DNA of 29,743 nt from an uncultured Roseateles sp. (GTDB taxonomy: Bacteria; Pseudomonadota; Gammaproteobacteria; Burkholderiales; Burkholderiaceae): assembly GCA_946480605.1 (NCBI GenBank), contig CAMLKW010000023.1:1-29743 (forward strand), given 5' to 3'. Numbering within the stretch: position 1 is the first letter of the stretch; the number at the start of each line of letters is the position of its first letter. Below, one piece after another: positions 7,300 through 15,833 of the stretch. The notes under the pieces are model-generated. The model searched no databases and was not told where the DNA came from. It saw only the letters and a list, made by a program, of their open reading frames with translations. Both the position numbers and the translations under genes were made by a program.

Positions 7300-8547
7300 A
7301 TGAATCGAAAACATTCGTTGCAGGCCTGGGCCGGTCTCGCGGCGCTGGCCCTGTCGGCCGCCGCGCAGGGCCAGAACGTGCAGATCTACGGCGTGCTCGA
7401 TGCCGGCGTCAACCGCACCACCGGGCTGGCCGGCGGCTCCCGCACCAGCCTGGTCAGCGGCATCATGGACGGCTCGCGGCTGGGCATCAAGGGCAACGAG
7501 GACCTGGGCGGCGGCTACCGTGCGCTGTTCGTGCTGGAGAGCCGGCTGGAAGTCGACACCGGCCTCTCGTCGAACCGCCCGTTCTCCGAATCGCAGGTGC
7601 CCGACCGGCTGAACAAGGCTGCGCTGCTGGGGCTGCCGGCCACGCTGCAGCCGGTGGTGAACATCGTGGCCGGCCAGCTCGGCAGCCAGCTCGGTGTCAA
7701 CCTGGCCAACAAGTTCTGGGACCGGCAGGTCTATGTCGGCCTGGTCACGCCGGTGGGCGCGCTGCTGGCCGGGCGCCAATACACACCGGCCTACGAGATC
7801 GCCGCCGCATTCGACACCACGCTGACGCAGTCGGCGCTGTCGAACGGACAGGTGGGCAGCGTGCCGTCCGTCATCGACATCCGCATGGACAACGCGCTGG
7901 CCTACCGGCTCCAGCAGGAGGGTGTCTCGGCGACCGTCATGGTCACGGCGCCCGAGGACAGCCGGACCACCGGCCGGCTCGCGGCCGTCAACGTGATGTA
8001 CAAGGGAGCGCCGTTCTCGGCCGGCGTGGGCTACAACGTGCGGCGCAACGAGCAGGGACTGAGCTCGCTGAAGACCCTGGTGCTCGGCGCGAGCCTGGAT
8101 GCCGGTCCAGGCACGGTGGTGTCGTCCTTCGCCCGGATCGAGGACCAGAACCCCGGCGGCCTGTCCGGCCTGCCCGCGGCCCTGGCGGCCGGCGGCGTGC
8201 CCGCGGCCGCAGCCGCGGCGGTGCACTCGGCCTACGTGCGTGCGCTGAAGCAGGACGCGCGGCTGTACCACGTGGGCTACCGCGTCACCTCCGGCCTGCA
8301 CACCGGCTACCTGGCCTACAGCAAGCTGGACGACCGCCTCGCACCCCATGCGGACGTGGCCTCGTATGGCGCGGTCTACACCTACGCGCTGTCCAAGCGG
8401 ACCGACCTGAACCTGGCGCTGGTGCACTTCGACAACCGGAACCTGGCGCAGGCCGCGCCGGGGCAGGCCGGCATGGTGGGCGGCGTCACGGCGCAGGCGG
8501 GCACCGATTCCAACAGCTTCTCCTTCGGGCTGCGGCACCGGTTCTGA
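7300..8547 (+). CDS. General (OmpC-type) Gram-negative porin
   Basis: Outer-membrane trimeric beta-barrel channel for small hydrophilic solutes. The N-terminus has a signal peptide (NRK, then AWAGLAALALSAAA) with cleavage likely after the AAA, leaving a mature start near QGQNVQIYGVLDAGVNR. This is the usual first strand of betaproteobacterial porins. Internal landmarks are SRLGIKGNEDLGGGYRALF, VYVGLVTPVGALLAGRQYTP and YALSKRTDLNLALVHFDNR. The protein ends in SFSFGLRHRF with the terminal Phe recognised by the BAM assembly machinery. Length 415 residues, slightly above the typical 350-400. Start chosen at 7300 from the ribosome binding site. It stands alone on the + strand between polysaccharide genes and converges with the decarboxylase gene. 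There is no sign that it is part of the polysaccharide exporter. Confidence 0.92.
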   Translation: MNRKHSLQAWAGLAALALSAAAQGQNVQIYGVLDAGVNRTTGLAGGSRTSLVSGIMDGSRLGIKGNEDLGGGYRALFVLESRLEVDTGLSSNRPFSESQVPDRLNKAALLGLPATLQPVVNIVAGQLGSQLGVNLANKFWDRQVYVGLVTPVGALLAGRQYTPAYEIAAAFDTTLTQSALSNGQVGSVPSVIDIRMDNALAYRLQQEGVSATVMVTAPEDSRTTGRLAAVNVMYKGAPFSAGVGYNVRRNEQGLSSLKTLVLGASLDAGPGTVVSSFARIEDQNPGGLSGLPAALAAGGVPAAAAAAVHSAYVRALKQDARLYHVGYRVTSGLHTGYLAYSKLDDRLAPHADVASYGAVYTYALSKRTDLNLALVHFDNRNLAQAAPGQAGMVGGVTAQAGTDSNSFSFGLRHRF

Positions 8548-8587
8548 GGCTGGGCCCCTGGGAAACTCGGCCGCCAGCACCAGGCCG

Positions 8588-8606
8588 ACGAGGCGGCGCG
8601 CCTCGT
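8588..8606. terminator. Candidate bidirectional hairpin between convergent genes
   Basis: Perfect 8-bp inverted repeat ACGAGGCG / CGCCTCGT with a 3-nt GCG loop, lying between the porin stop (8547) and the decarboxylase stop (8666). The position suits termination from both sides, but no T-run flanks it on either strand, so the call is tentative. Confidence 0.35.
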
Positions 8607-8665
8607 GCGCGCCGGCACGGCCGGTGAGCGGCGCGGCACCCGCGAGCGGCCTTCTCCCCTGACGC

Positions 8666-9649
8666 TCAACGGATGCATGCAGGGCCGTCGGCCCCCGCGC
8701 CGCGCAGCAGCGCGTCGAAGTACCCGATGGTGCGGCGCAGCCCTTCGTCCCAGCCGGTGCGCGGTTCCCAGCCCAGCACGGCGCGGGCGCGGCCGACGTC
8801 GGGGCAGCGCTGCACCGGGTCGTCCTGCGGCAGCGGGCGGTGGACCAGCGGCGATGCCGAGCCGGTCAGCGCGATGACCTTCGCCGCCAACTCGGCGATG
8901 GTGGCCTCGTGCGGGTTACCGAGGTTGATCGGGCCCACCACGCCGTCGGGCGATTCCATCATCGCCACCAGGCCCGCCACCAGATCGTCACAGTAGCAGA
9001 ACGAACGGGTCTGACGGCCGTCGCCGTAAAGGGTGATGGGCTCGCCGCGCAGCGCCTGCACGATGAAGTTGGAGACCACGCGCCCGTCGTCGCGGTGCAT
9101 GCGCGGACCGTAGGTGTTGAAGATGCGCACCACCTTGATCCGCTGCCCGTGCTGCCGGTGCGCATCGAAGAACAGCGTCTCGGCGCAGCGCTTGCCTTCG
9201 TCGTAGCAGGCGCGCGGGCCGATGGGGTTGACGTGGCCCCAGTAGTCCTCGGCCTGGGGGTGCACGCGCGCATCACCGTAGACCTCGCTGGTGGAGGCCT
9301 GCAGGATGCGCGCGCCCTGCCGCCGGGCCAGCTCCAGCAGGTGCAGCGCGCCCAGCACGCTGGTCCGGGTGGTCTGCAGGGGGTCGCGCTGGTAGCGCAG
9401 CGGCGACGCGGGGCAGGCGAGGTTGTAGATCTCGTCCACCTCGGCCTGCAGCGGCTGCGTGACGTCGTGGTGCTTCAGCTCGAAGCGCGGATGGCCGAGC
9501 AGGTGCGCGACGTTGGCGCGCTCGCTGCTGCTGAAGTTGTCCACGCACAGCACCTGGTGGCCGGCGGCCAGCAGGCGTTCGCACAGGTGCGAGCCCAGGA
9601 AGCCCGCGCCTCCGGTGACGAGGATGGATTTGCGGTCGGCATTCTTCAT
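8666..9649 (-). CDS. uxs: UDP-glucuronate decarboxylase (UDP-xylose synthase)
   Basis: Short-chain dehydrogenase/reductase of the extended type that converts UDP-glucuronate to UDP-xylose plus CO2 with bound NAD+. The Rossmann motif TGGAGFLG is at residues 12-19. Family signatures follow: [19 protein letters not shown] (77-94), the [14 protein letters not shown] block with Glu122, the YxxxK pair Tyr149 and Lys153 in [11 protein letters not shown], then [16 protein letters not shown] and [14 protein letters not shown]. These separate it from UDP-glucose epimerases and dTDP-glucose dehydratases. Length 327 residues is typical of bacterial, membrane-anchorless forms. It is the last gene of the 15-gene - strand array, 32 bp after a GT4 gene. 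Its substrate would come from ugd at 1674-3173. It indicates that xylose (or a product of UDP-xylose) is part of the polymer. Confidence 0.93.
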   Translation of the reverse strand: MKNADRKSILVTGGAGFLGSHLCERLLAAGHQVLCVDNFSSSERANVAHLLGHPRFELKHHDVTQPLQAEVDEIYNLACPASPLRYQRDPLQTTRTSVLGALHLLELARRQGARILQASTSEVYGDARVHPQAEDYWGHVNPIGPRACYDEGKRCAETLFFDAHRQHGQRIKVVRIFNTYGPRMHRDDGRVVSNFIVQALRGEPITLYGDGRQTRSFCYCDDLVAGLVAMMESPDGVVGPINLGNPHEATIAELAAKVIALTGSASPLVHRPLPQDDPVQRCPDVGRARAVLGWEPRTGWDEGLRRTIGYFDALLRGAGADGPACIR

Positions 9650-9681
9650 GGGCGTGGCCGTCGTCGGGCAGGGCTAGGGGG

Positions 9682-10896
9682 CTAGGGTGGGTTGGGCGCG
9701 GCAGCGGCGGCGCGCCGCTGGTCGAGCATCTGGCGGTACAGGTCCAGCCGCTGCGCCAGCACCGCGGCCGGCGCATAGCGGACTTCGTAGGCGGCCCGCG
9801 CGGCGCGCCCCAGGCGGCGCAGGGCCGCGGGGTCGGCCATCAGCCCGGCCGCGGCGCCGGCCCAGGCGGCGGCATCGCCGGGCGGGGCGAAGGCGCCGGT
9901 GACGCCGGCTTCGAGCACGTCGTCCACCGCGCCGCCGGCAGATGCGAGCACCGGCAGGCCGTGCGCCATGGCCTCGGCCACGACCAGCGGGAAGTTCTCG
10001 CGGCACAGCGTCGGGAACATCAGCAGCGCGGCCCGGCCCATCGCCTCGGACACCTCGGCGGGCGTGCGCCAGCCGAGGAAGCGGACCTGCGGCGGCGCGG
10101 CGTGCCCCGCGGCGCCGGCGGCTTCCCACGCTGCCGCGCCTTCCGGTGCGTCGCCGATCACGTCGAGCGGCACCGGCACCGGCAACTGCCGCCAGGCCTG
10201 CAGCAGCGTGGCCAGGCCCTTCTCCGGGGCCAGCCGGCCAACGAACAGCGCGCCAGCGCGCGCGTCCGACGCGGCGGGCCCCGGACCGGGGTCGGGCACC
10301 ACGGGTGGCTGCACCACCAGGCGGCCGGGCGGCAGGCCACCGGCCGCGAAGGTGCGCGCCGACGCGGGCGACAGCGCGATGAAGCGGTCCACCCGACGTC
10401 GCCAGGTGCCCAGCGCCCGGTGCACGCCGATCAGGGCCGCCACCGCGGCGCTGGCGGATCGGCTGCCGCGGTAGCAACCATGGGCCACCGCCGGCCAGGG
10501 CACGGTGCGGCCGACGCAGGCCTCGCAGGGCTGGCCGGCGCGCAGCAGCAGCGCGTTGGCGCACAGCAGCCGGAAGTTGTGCAGCGTCTGCACCGTGGGA
10601 ACGCCCAGCCGGTGCGCGGCCTCATGCACCGCCGGCGACAGCAGCGGGAAGGTGTTGTGCACGTTGACGATGTCCGGACGGAAGCGGCGGATGGACTCGT
10701 GCGCCGCAGCATGGCCCTGCGGCGACCACAGCAGCTGCCGCGCCGCGTCCAGGCCGGCGCCCCGGATGTGCCGGTTGTCCGCCAGCAGCAGCTCGACCCC
10801 GACCCCGCCGCGCGCCAGCAGCGCCGCCTCGGCGTCCACGGCCGCGTCCTCGCCGCCGCGCTGGCGGTAGCGCTCATGGATGATCAGGACGCGCAT
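9682..10896 (-). CDS. Glycosyltransferase family 4
   Basis: Predicted retaining glycosyltransferase of 404 residues. The N-terminus RVLIIHERYRQRGGEDAAV carries the RGGED segment of a recognisable GT4 subgroup. That subgroup also has the segment TLHNFRLLCANALLLRAG (104-121) followed by QPCEACVGR, a cysteine pair seen here (Cys124, Cys127). The C-terminal domain has FVGRLAPEKGLATLLQAW (218-235) and the E-x7-E motif CRENFPLVVAEAMAHGLPV with Glu300 and Glu308. Its 5' end overlaps the 3' end of the kinase-like gene by 13 nt, so translation is probably coupled. The decarboxylase follows 32 bp downstream, which makes a xylosyl or glucuronosyl donor possible but unproven. Confidence 0.88.
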   Translation of the reverse strand: MRVLIIHERYRQRGGEDAAVDAEAALLARGGVGVELLLADNRHIRGAGLDAARQLLWSPQGHAAAHESIRRFRPDIVNVHNTFPLLSPAVHEAAHRLGVPTVQTLHNFRLLCANALLLRAGQPCEACVGRTVPWPAVAHGCYRGSRSASAAVAALIGVHRALGTWRRRVDRFIALSPASARTFAAGGLPPGRLVVQPPVVPDPGPGPAASDARAGALFVGRLAPEKGLATLLQAWRQLPVPVPLDVIGDAPEGAAAWEAAGAAGHAAPPQVRFLGWRTPAEVSEAMGRAALLMFPTLCRENFPLVVAEAMAHGLPVLASAGGAVDDVLEAGVTGAFAPPGDAAAWAGAAAGLMADPAALRRLGRAARAAYEVRYAPAAVLAQRLDLYRQMLDQRRAAAAAPNPP

Positions 10897-12224
10897 GGCC
10901 GGGAATCCTCGAAGCGCGGGTCCTGCCCGGAGCCGGCACCATGCCGGGCCCGAGGGGCGGATTCGCCGTGCCCGCCGCGGCCGGGCGGCCAGCGGCCTGG
11001 GGGCCCGCTCGCGCCGGGCTGGGCATGCGCAGCCATGGTCTGGACCAGGTGCACCAGCGCAGCCTGCGCCACCTCGTCCGGCGCCAGGGCGCCGGCGTCG
11101 ATCACCAGGCCGTCACGCACGTGCGCCGCAAGCGCCCGGTAGGCCGTGACTTGCCGCAGCGCCTCGGCCACCGTGGCTTCGCCCTTGCGGCGCACCAGTT
11201 CGCCGGGCGGCGCCACCAGCACCAGGGTGCCCAACGGCTCCGGCGCGGCCGCAGCCAGGCGCCACGCGGCGGTGTCGCCCAGGCCGATGCCGCGGCGGCG
11301 CGGCGCGACCGCGTAGTCCAGTGCGTAGCGGTCGAACAGCACCAGGCGGCCGGCCGCCAGGTGGCGCCGCACATGCAACCAGTAGCCCAGGCGGAAGTCG
11401 GCCCAGGCCAGCGCCCAGCGCAGGCCCGAGCGCAGGCGCCCGCTGCGCCGCTCCGCCGTGCCGGGTGCGGGCGCCGCACCACCGCCGCGGCGCGGCCACA
11501 GGAACGGCCGGGTGTGGAAGACGCGCACGCCCGTGGCCAGCCGACGCGGCGCCACCTGCGCCAGGCACTGCACCAGGGAGGTCTTGCCGGCGCCGTCCGG
11601 GCCGCTCAGCGCCCACAGCACGCCGGGACAGTGCCGCCAGCGTGCCGCGGCGTCGGCGAGCTTGGCCAAGGCCAGCCGCAGCATCAGGCCGGGCCGCCGC
11701 CGCAGCGCCACCAGCAGCGCCGAGCACCAGCCCGGCGGCAGGCCGCCGAAGGCCGCGCGGGCATGGGCCGGCGCAACGGCGCCGTCCGGCGCGCGCGGCG
11801 TGCCGTGGCACAGGCGGTGTTCGAGTTCGCGCACGCTGCGTGCATCGCCGGCGTCGAGGCGGCGGGCCCCGTCCTCGACCCGCGCCTCGGCCAGCAGGCG
11901 CGCGGCGTCGGCGAAGGGGACGCCGCGGGCGCTCAGTGCGCGGTGCAGGTCCAGCTGCAGGAAGTCGCCGGCATCCGGACGCGCCAGGAAGAGCGTCAGG
12001 CAGCCGCCGCGCGGCATCGCCATGACCAGGCGCCAGCCGGCGGCCTGCGCCTCGGCCGCGGCGAGCGCGCACCACTGGCCCCAGGGCCGCCATGCGGCCA
12101 GCAGGTCGGCGTCGCGCCCGCCGATGGGGGCGTCCGCCGCTTCGGCGTCGAGCCGGGCCAGCGGCCAGCCGCGGGCCTGGGCGGCGCGCAGCAGGCTGGC
12201 CAGCAGCGTGGGGGTGGCGCTCAT
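10884..12224 (-). CDS. Putative nucleotidyltransferase-like / thymidylate-kinase-like P-loop protein
   Basis: 446 residues in two parts. The C-terminal part has a Walker A loop SGPDGAGKTSLVQCLAQ (residues 207-223) and LVLFDRYALDYAV (295-307), the DR(Y/H) motif of thymidylate kinases. The role here is unknown, and housekeeping dTMP kinase (about 210 residues) is improbable. The N-terminal part shows GGRDADLLAAW (35-45, Asp38 and Asp40), then WRLVMAMPRGGCLTLFL and FLQLDLHRAL (88-97, Asp92). This spacing of DxD and a later strand Asp resembles minimal nucleotidyltransferases; this is my inference. Start at 12224 is chosen because its ATG overlaps the stop of the upstream deacetylase by 4 nt (ATGA). 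A tail after about residue 400 is low-complexity. In context it may phosphorylate or nucleotidylate a polysaccharide precursor or lipid intermediate. Confidence 0.65.
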   Translation of the reverse strand: MSATPTLLASLLRAAQARGWPLARLDAEAADAPIGGRDADLLAAWRPWGQWCALAAAEAQAAGWRLVMAMPRGGCLTLFLARPDAGDFLQLDLHRALSARGVPFADAARLLAEARVEDGARRLDAGDARSVRELEHRLCHGTPRAPDGAVAPAHARAAFGGLPPGWCSALLVALRRRPGLMLRLALAKLADAAARWRHCPGVLWALSGPDGAGKTSLVQCLAQVAPRRLATGVRVFHTRPFLWPRRGGGAAPAPGTAERRSGRLRSGLRWALAWADFRLGYWLHVRRHLAAGRLVLFDRYALDYAVAPRRRGIGLGDTAAWRLAAAAPEPLGTLVLVAPPGELVRRKGEATVAEALRQVTAYRALAAHVRDGLVIDAGALAPDEVAQAALVHLVQTMAAHAQPGASGPPGRWPPGRGGHGESAPRARHGAGSGQDPRFEDSRPCAS

Positions 12225-13000
12225 CGCCAGCGCTCCCGCAGGGCGTCCCAGCGGTCTTCGCCGAGCGCCACCTTGGCCAGCGCCTTGAGCCGGCCCAACC
12301 GGGCGAGGCCCTGGCCGTCGAGCTGGCGCGACAGCGCGACGGGCGTGGTGCGGCAGGTGACGGGCAGCGCCGGCAGCACGCCCGCCGGCGGCTCGGCGGC
12401 CAGGCCCCACTGCATGCCGCGCACCCGCTGGTAGCCGTGCGCCGCGGCGCGCTCCTGCAGGCCGTGCGGGCACAGGCCGCCCGGCGGCGCCAGCCAGGCG
12501 ACCTCCCGCCCGCCGAGCGCGGCCAGCAGGTCGCGGGAGCGAACCAGTTCCTGGTCCAGGGCGGCCGGGCCCAGGCGGTCGAAGCGCTCATGGGTCAGGC
12601 CGTGCGAGCCGATGACGTGGCCGCGCGCGGCCAGCGCCGCCACCTGCGCCGGGCCGAGACGGCCGGGCTCGCCCAGACGGCCGGCCGGCACCAGGAACAC
12701 GCCGCGCCAGCCACGGCGTTCCAGGCGGGCGGCGGCGCCGGCGTGGTCGGCCGTGGCGTCGTCGAAGTTCAGCCACACGCCGCGGCCATCGGCCAGACGC
12801 AGCAAGCCGGGCTCGGCCCCCGGCCGGGCGCCGCGGGCGGCGAGCAGGTCGAGCTGGGCCTCGAAGGCAGCGGCCGGCACGTCGTGGAAGCGCCCGGCGG
12901 CGGGGCCGGCGCCCGCTGGCCCCGCCGCCGCGCCGCGGGCACGGCCGACGTCCGCCCTGCCCTCGAGGATTCGGTGGTAGACGAGCACGGCGATGGTCAT
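12221..13000 (-). CDS. Polysaccharide deacetylase (NodB-like, CE4), copy 1
   Basis: Metal-dependent esterase/amidase of carbohydrate esterase family 4 that would remove N- or O-acetyl groups from the glycan or an intermediate. It begins TIAVLVYHRILEG, a common start for small deacetylases. The catalytic Asp pair is in WLNFDDATADHAG (Asp80, Asp81) and the metal-binding His pair in GSHGLTHERF (His133, His137). WLAPPGGLCP matches the RxPxG-type motif with Arg replaced by Ala. Length 259 residues; no signal peptide, so cytoplasmic action on a lipid-linked unit is more likely than periplasmic action. The ATG at 13000 overlaps the stop of the upstream GT4 by 4 nt, and its own stop overlaps the next start by 4 nt. 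An apparent much longer reading in this frame, upstream of 13000, is a shadow of other genes. Confidence 0.82.
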   Translation of the reverse strand: MTIAVLVYHRILEGRADVGRARGAAAGPAGAGPAAGRFHDVPAAAFEAQLDLLAARGARPGAEPGLLRLADGRGVWLNFDDATADHAGAAARLERRGWRGVFLVPAGRLGEPGRLGPAQVAALAARGHVIGSHGLTHERFDRLGPAALDQELVRSRDLLAALGGREVAWLAPPGGLCPHGLQERAAAHGYQRVRGMQWGLAAEPPAGVLPALPVTCRTTPVALSRQLDGQGLARLGRLKALAKVALGEDRWDALRERWR

Positions 13001-14220
13001 GGCGCCAGGCTTCCGAGCCCACCATGCACCGCCGCGACGCGCGCCGGCCAGCCGAAGCTCGCGCGGGCGTGGGCGCGGGCGCCGTCGGACAGCCGACGCC
13101 ACAGGGCGGGGTCGTCGACCAGCGCCTGCGCGGCGCGCGCCAGGCCGGCCACGGCCACCGCGGGGCCCGGTGCCGGCACCGCGAAGCCGGCCTGCGGCGC
13201 CACCAGGCCGCCCGGCCCGCCCAGGGCCAGGCAGAGCACCGGCAGACCGGCGGCCATCGCCTCGGCCGCGGCGAGGCCGCCGCTGTCGTGCAGCGCGGGA
13301 AACATCAGCGCGTGTCCGCGGCCCAGTTCGGCCAGCGCCTGCGCATGCGGCAGCGCGCCCAGGAAGTGAACGCGGCCGGCGATGCCCAGCGCCGCGGCCC
13401 GCGCCTGCAGCCGGCGCCGGCAGGGTCCATCGCCGATCACCGCCAGCACCCAGTGGCCGCGCAGGCGCGCCAGCGCGTCCAGCGCCAGGTGCACGCCCTT
13501 GTGCGCCAGCAGCTCGCCCAGAACAACGAAGCGGAAGGCCTCGCCCGCGCCGGGCGGCGCTGGCGGCGGCCGCTCGGTGCCGGCTTGCCGCAGCGCCACC
13601 TGCGACACCGTGCGCACCCGCGCCGCGCCCAGGGCCGAGAGGCGGCTCGCGGTGTCCGGCGTGGCGGCCACCGCCAGCATGCAGCGCCGTGCCACGCCGC
13701 GGGCGGGGCACAGCGTGGCGGGCAGGCGGCCGAGCAGCGCGCGGGCCGCTTCGTAGCAGAAGGCACGCGAGCCCAGGCCGGGCCAGAAGGCGGCCGGCGT
13801 TCGCTCGCCACCGCCCACCGGTCCCCAGATGAAGGGCAGGCCCAGCCCGGCCAGCGCGCAAGGTGTCCAGTACTGGGCGAAGGTGACGTGCTGCGCCAGC
13901 TGGCTGCGCCGCTCCTCGGCGATGCGGCGCAACACCGGCACGGCGCTCTTCTGCCAGGCGACGTAGTACAGCCGCAGACCCAGGCCGCCGCCGGCCCGCT
14001 TCAGCCGCAGCGCGGGCGCGCCCAGGTCGTGCCAGTGGAAGCGCAGCCCCGGCCGCGGGCGCGCCGCCAGCTCGGCCTCGACCGCCGCGCGGTTGGCGCG
14101 CCGGGTCAGCACGTCCACCTCGTGCCCGGCATCGGCCAGCGCACAGGCCCAGCCCCAGCCGACCCCGGGCTCGGAGCCGCGGTCGGGTTCGCAGGCGTAG
14201 GCGGACAGCAGGATGCGCAT
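12997..14220 (-). CDS. Glycosyltransferase family 4
   Basis: Predicted GT-B glycosyltransferase, 407 residues, no membrane segments. It opens RILLSAYACEPDRGSEPGVG, the CEPxxGSEPGxGW signature of a distinct GT4 subgroup, and has the GPVGGGE loop at residues 133-139. The C-terminal domain reads FVVLGELLAHKGVHLALDAL (231-250). In the active-site motif HDSGGLAAAEAMAAGLPVL the first Glu is replaced by Asp312 while Glu320 is kept, as in other members with this N-terminus. The start at 14220 is 18 bp after the upstream methyltransferase stop; its stop overlaps the deacetylase start. Substrate unknown. Confidence 0.87.
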   Translation of the reverse strand: MRILLSAYACEPDRGSEPGVGWGWACALADAGHEVDVLTRRANRAAVEAELAARPRPGLRFHWHDLGAPALRLKRAGGGLGLRLYYVAWQKSAVPVLRRIAEERRSQLAQHVTFAQYWTPCALAGLGLPFIWGPVGGGERTPAAFWPGLGSRAFCYEAARALLGRLPATLCPARGVARRCMLAVAATPDTASRLSALGAARVRTVSQVALRQAGTERPPPAPPGAGEAFRFVVLGELLAHKGVHLALDALARLRGHWVLAVIGDGPCRRRLQARAAALGIAGRVHFLGALPHAQALAELGRGHALMFPALHDSGGLAAAEAMAAGLPVLCLALGGPGGLVAPQAGFAVPAPGPAVAVAGLARAAQALVDDPALWRRLSDGARAHARASFGWPARVAAVHGGLGSLAP

Positions 14221-14238
14221 CGGGCGGGAAGGGGCGCT

Positions 14239-15108
14239 TCAGGTGCGCCGCAGCAGGAAGCTGAGCTGGGTGGCGGCCAGTTCGCCGGCCGGCAGCTGCG
14301 CGAATTCGGCGTGCGGCCGGCTGCGCGCCAGCTGCGCCAGTTCCTCGGGTCCCCCGCCCTCCACTCGCCACGCCAGGCGTTCGAAGGGCAGCCCTTCGAG
14401 CAGGCGGGCGTGCTCGGACGGACGCAGCCGGTTGAGCGGGGTGAACCGGTTGTCGAACCACCGCGCCCAGGTGGCGCGGGAGTAGCGCAGGAAGTGGAAG
14501 CGCGGCAGCGCCGGGTCGGACAGCGCGTAGAGGTCGTCCAGACGGATCGTCGCCAGGTACAGGCCGCCCGGCCGCAGGCAGCGTGCCGCCTCCTCGTGCA
14601 GGGCGCGCAGCACCGCCGGCGGCGGGTAGATCAGCACCTGGGTGCAGCTGACCAGGTCGAACGCGCCCGCGGGCACCGGGTACGGCGGGCGCGCAGGGGC
14701 GTGGTAGGCCACGGCGCCGGAGGCCAGCGGGTCGGCGTCGCACTCGGTCCCGCCGGCATCGATGGCGCGCAGGGTGCGGGCCAGCGCCGGCACGGCGTCG
14801 CGGCACAGCAGGTCGTCGACGTCCGTCAGCACCTGGCGGCCCATGCCGTGGCGGCGGAAGGTGAGCGGCACGACCGGCAGCCAGCCGCTGCCGATCTCCA
14901 GGTGCGCCGCCACCTGCGCCGGCGCGATGCCGCCGGCCTCGCGCAGCAGCGCCAGGTGCGCCAGCGCGGTCTGGTGCTTGTCGCAGATGTTGCGGTCCAG
15001 CGCCTCGGGCGCCAGCACCGACCGCGCCTGCCGCCGCCGGTACAGGGCCGGGCCGAAGGGCAGCGCGCCCAGCAGCCGCTGCGCCGCCACCTTGGCGAAG
15101 AAGCGCAT
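14239..15108 (-). CDS. SAM-dependent methyltransferase-like protein (class I)
   Basis: 289 residues. The glycine-rich SAM motif I is HLEIGSGWLPVVPLTF (residues 69-84), followed by the acidic strand end VLTDVDDLL (93-101). FDLVSCTQVLIYPP and CLRPGGLYLATIRLDDL correspond to motifs post-II and III. The long N-terminal stretch before motif I (RFFAKVAAQRLLGALPFG) is amphipathic and could contact the membrane. Likely role: O-methylation of a sugar in the repeat unit, or chain-end methylation that limits length; neither can be chosen from sequence. Start at 15108 is set by the TGATG overlap (1 nt shared) with the deacetylase upstream. The same frame reads open far upstream, but that part shadows the deacetylase. 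Confidence 0.8.
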   Translation of the reverse strand: MRFFAKVAAQRLLGALPFGPALYRRRQARSVLAPEALDRNICDKHQTALAHLALLREAGGIAPAQVAAHLEIGSGWLPVVPLTFRRHGMGRQVLTDVDDLLCRDAVPALARTLRAIDAGGTECDADPLASGAVAYHAPARPPYPVPAGAFDLVSCTQVLIYPPPAVLRALHEEAARCLRPGGLYLATIRLDDLYALSDPALPRFHFLRYSRATWARWFDNRFTPLNRLRPSEHARLLEGLPFERLAWRVEGGGPEELAQLARSRPHAEFAQLPAGELAATQLSFLLRRT

Positions 15109-15833
15109 CACGGCACCAGGTCCCCGTTGGCGACGCGGCCGTCGGCGGGCACCAGCGCGGCCGCGCGGGCCAGGATCTCGTCCAGCGCGGGCCACAGGCC
15201 GAGGCGGTCGATCTCCCACGAATGGCCCCACAAGTGCAGCACGCCGCCCTGCGCGGCGGCGCGGCCGAACAGCGCCGCCAGGCCCGCCAACCAGCCGGCG
15301 CGCGATTGCAGGTCGGCCAGCACGCCCAGGCGGCCGCTGCCGCGGTGGCGCAGCCAGTTGCGCAGCAGGGCCGGCAGGCGGTGCGGGTACAGCTGCGCCG
15401 TGGTGCCCATCGCGAAGCGGTCGGCGCCGGGGTCCAGGCACAGCATGCGGGTGGTGCGCGCGTAGGCGAAACCGGCCTCGCGGGCCAGCGTGCGGCCCCA
15501 GCGCCCGGGGTGGCCGCCGGGGTAGGCGAAGCCGCGCACCGGCGCGCCCAGCAGGTCCTCCAGCCAGCGGCGGCCGTCTTCCACCTGGCCACGCGCCTGC
15601 GCCCGCGGCAGCCCGGGCAGGCGGCGGTGGTCGCGCGTGTGCGCGGCGATCTCGAAGCCGGCGGCGGCCAGGGCGCGGATCTCCGCGGGCGCCATCACCG
15701 GCCGGCCCTCGACGTTGCCGCGCGGCACGTAGAAGGTGCCGCGCAGGTCGTGGCGAGCCAGGCACTCGGCCAGGCGCCGGTCCAGTGGATGCCCGTCGTC
15801 CCAGGAGGTCGTGAGTCGAAGGCGCTCAGCCAT
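15108..15833 (-). CDS. Polysaccharide deacetylase (NodB-like, CE4), copy 2
   Basis: 241 residues. The catalytic Asp pair is in TTSWDDGHPLDRRLAE (Asp12, Asp13), the metal His pair in EIAAHTRDHRRL (His65, His69), and FAYPGGHPG (102-110) is the usual substrate-loop motif. A late LHLWGHSWEI supplies the distal His of CE4 enzymes. It differs clearly from the deacetylase at 12221-13000 in both motifs and layout, so the two are not a recent duplication. No signal peptide is present. The ATG at 15833 overlaps the upstream methyltransferase stop by 8 nt (ATGGCTGA); an in-frame ATG at 15869 is inside that gene and rejected. Presence of two deacetylases suggests N-acetylated sugars in the unit, although no pathway for amino-sugar nucleotides is encoded in the window. 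Confidence 0.87.
   Translation of the reverse strand: MAERLRLTTSWDDGHPLDRRLAECLARHDLRGTFYVPRGNVEGRPVMAPAEIRALAAAGFEIAAHTRDHRRLPGLPRAQARGQVEDGRRWLEDLLGAPVRGFAYPGGHPGRWGRTLAREAGFAYARTTRMLCLDPGADRFAMGTTAQLYPHRLPALLRNWLRHRGSGRLGVLADLQSRAGWLAGLAALFGRAAAQGGVLHLWGHSWEIDRLGLWPALDEILARAAALVPADGRVANGDLVP

Noticed and set aside
13024..15465. Long + strand open frame of 813 residues
   Set aside because: Gln/His/Arg/Gly-rich, with no domain motif, and opposite to three clearly coding - strand genes. Open frames of this kind are expected from high GC.
12221..15592. A 1123-residue open frame on the - strand
   Set aside because: Only its last 259 residues (from the ATG at 13000) look like a protein; the rest is Arg/Ala/Gly-rich and lies over the GT4, methyltransferase and deacetylase genes in another frame.
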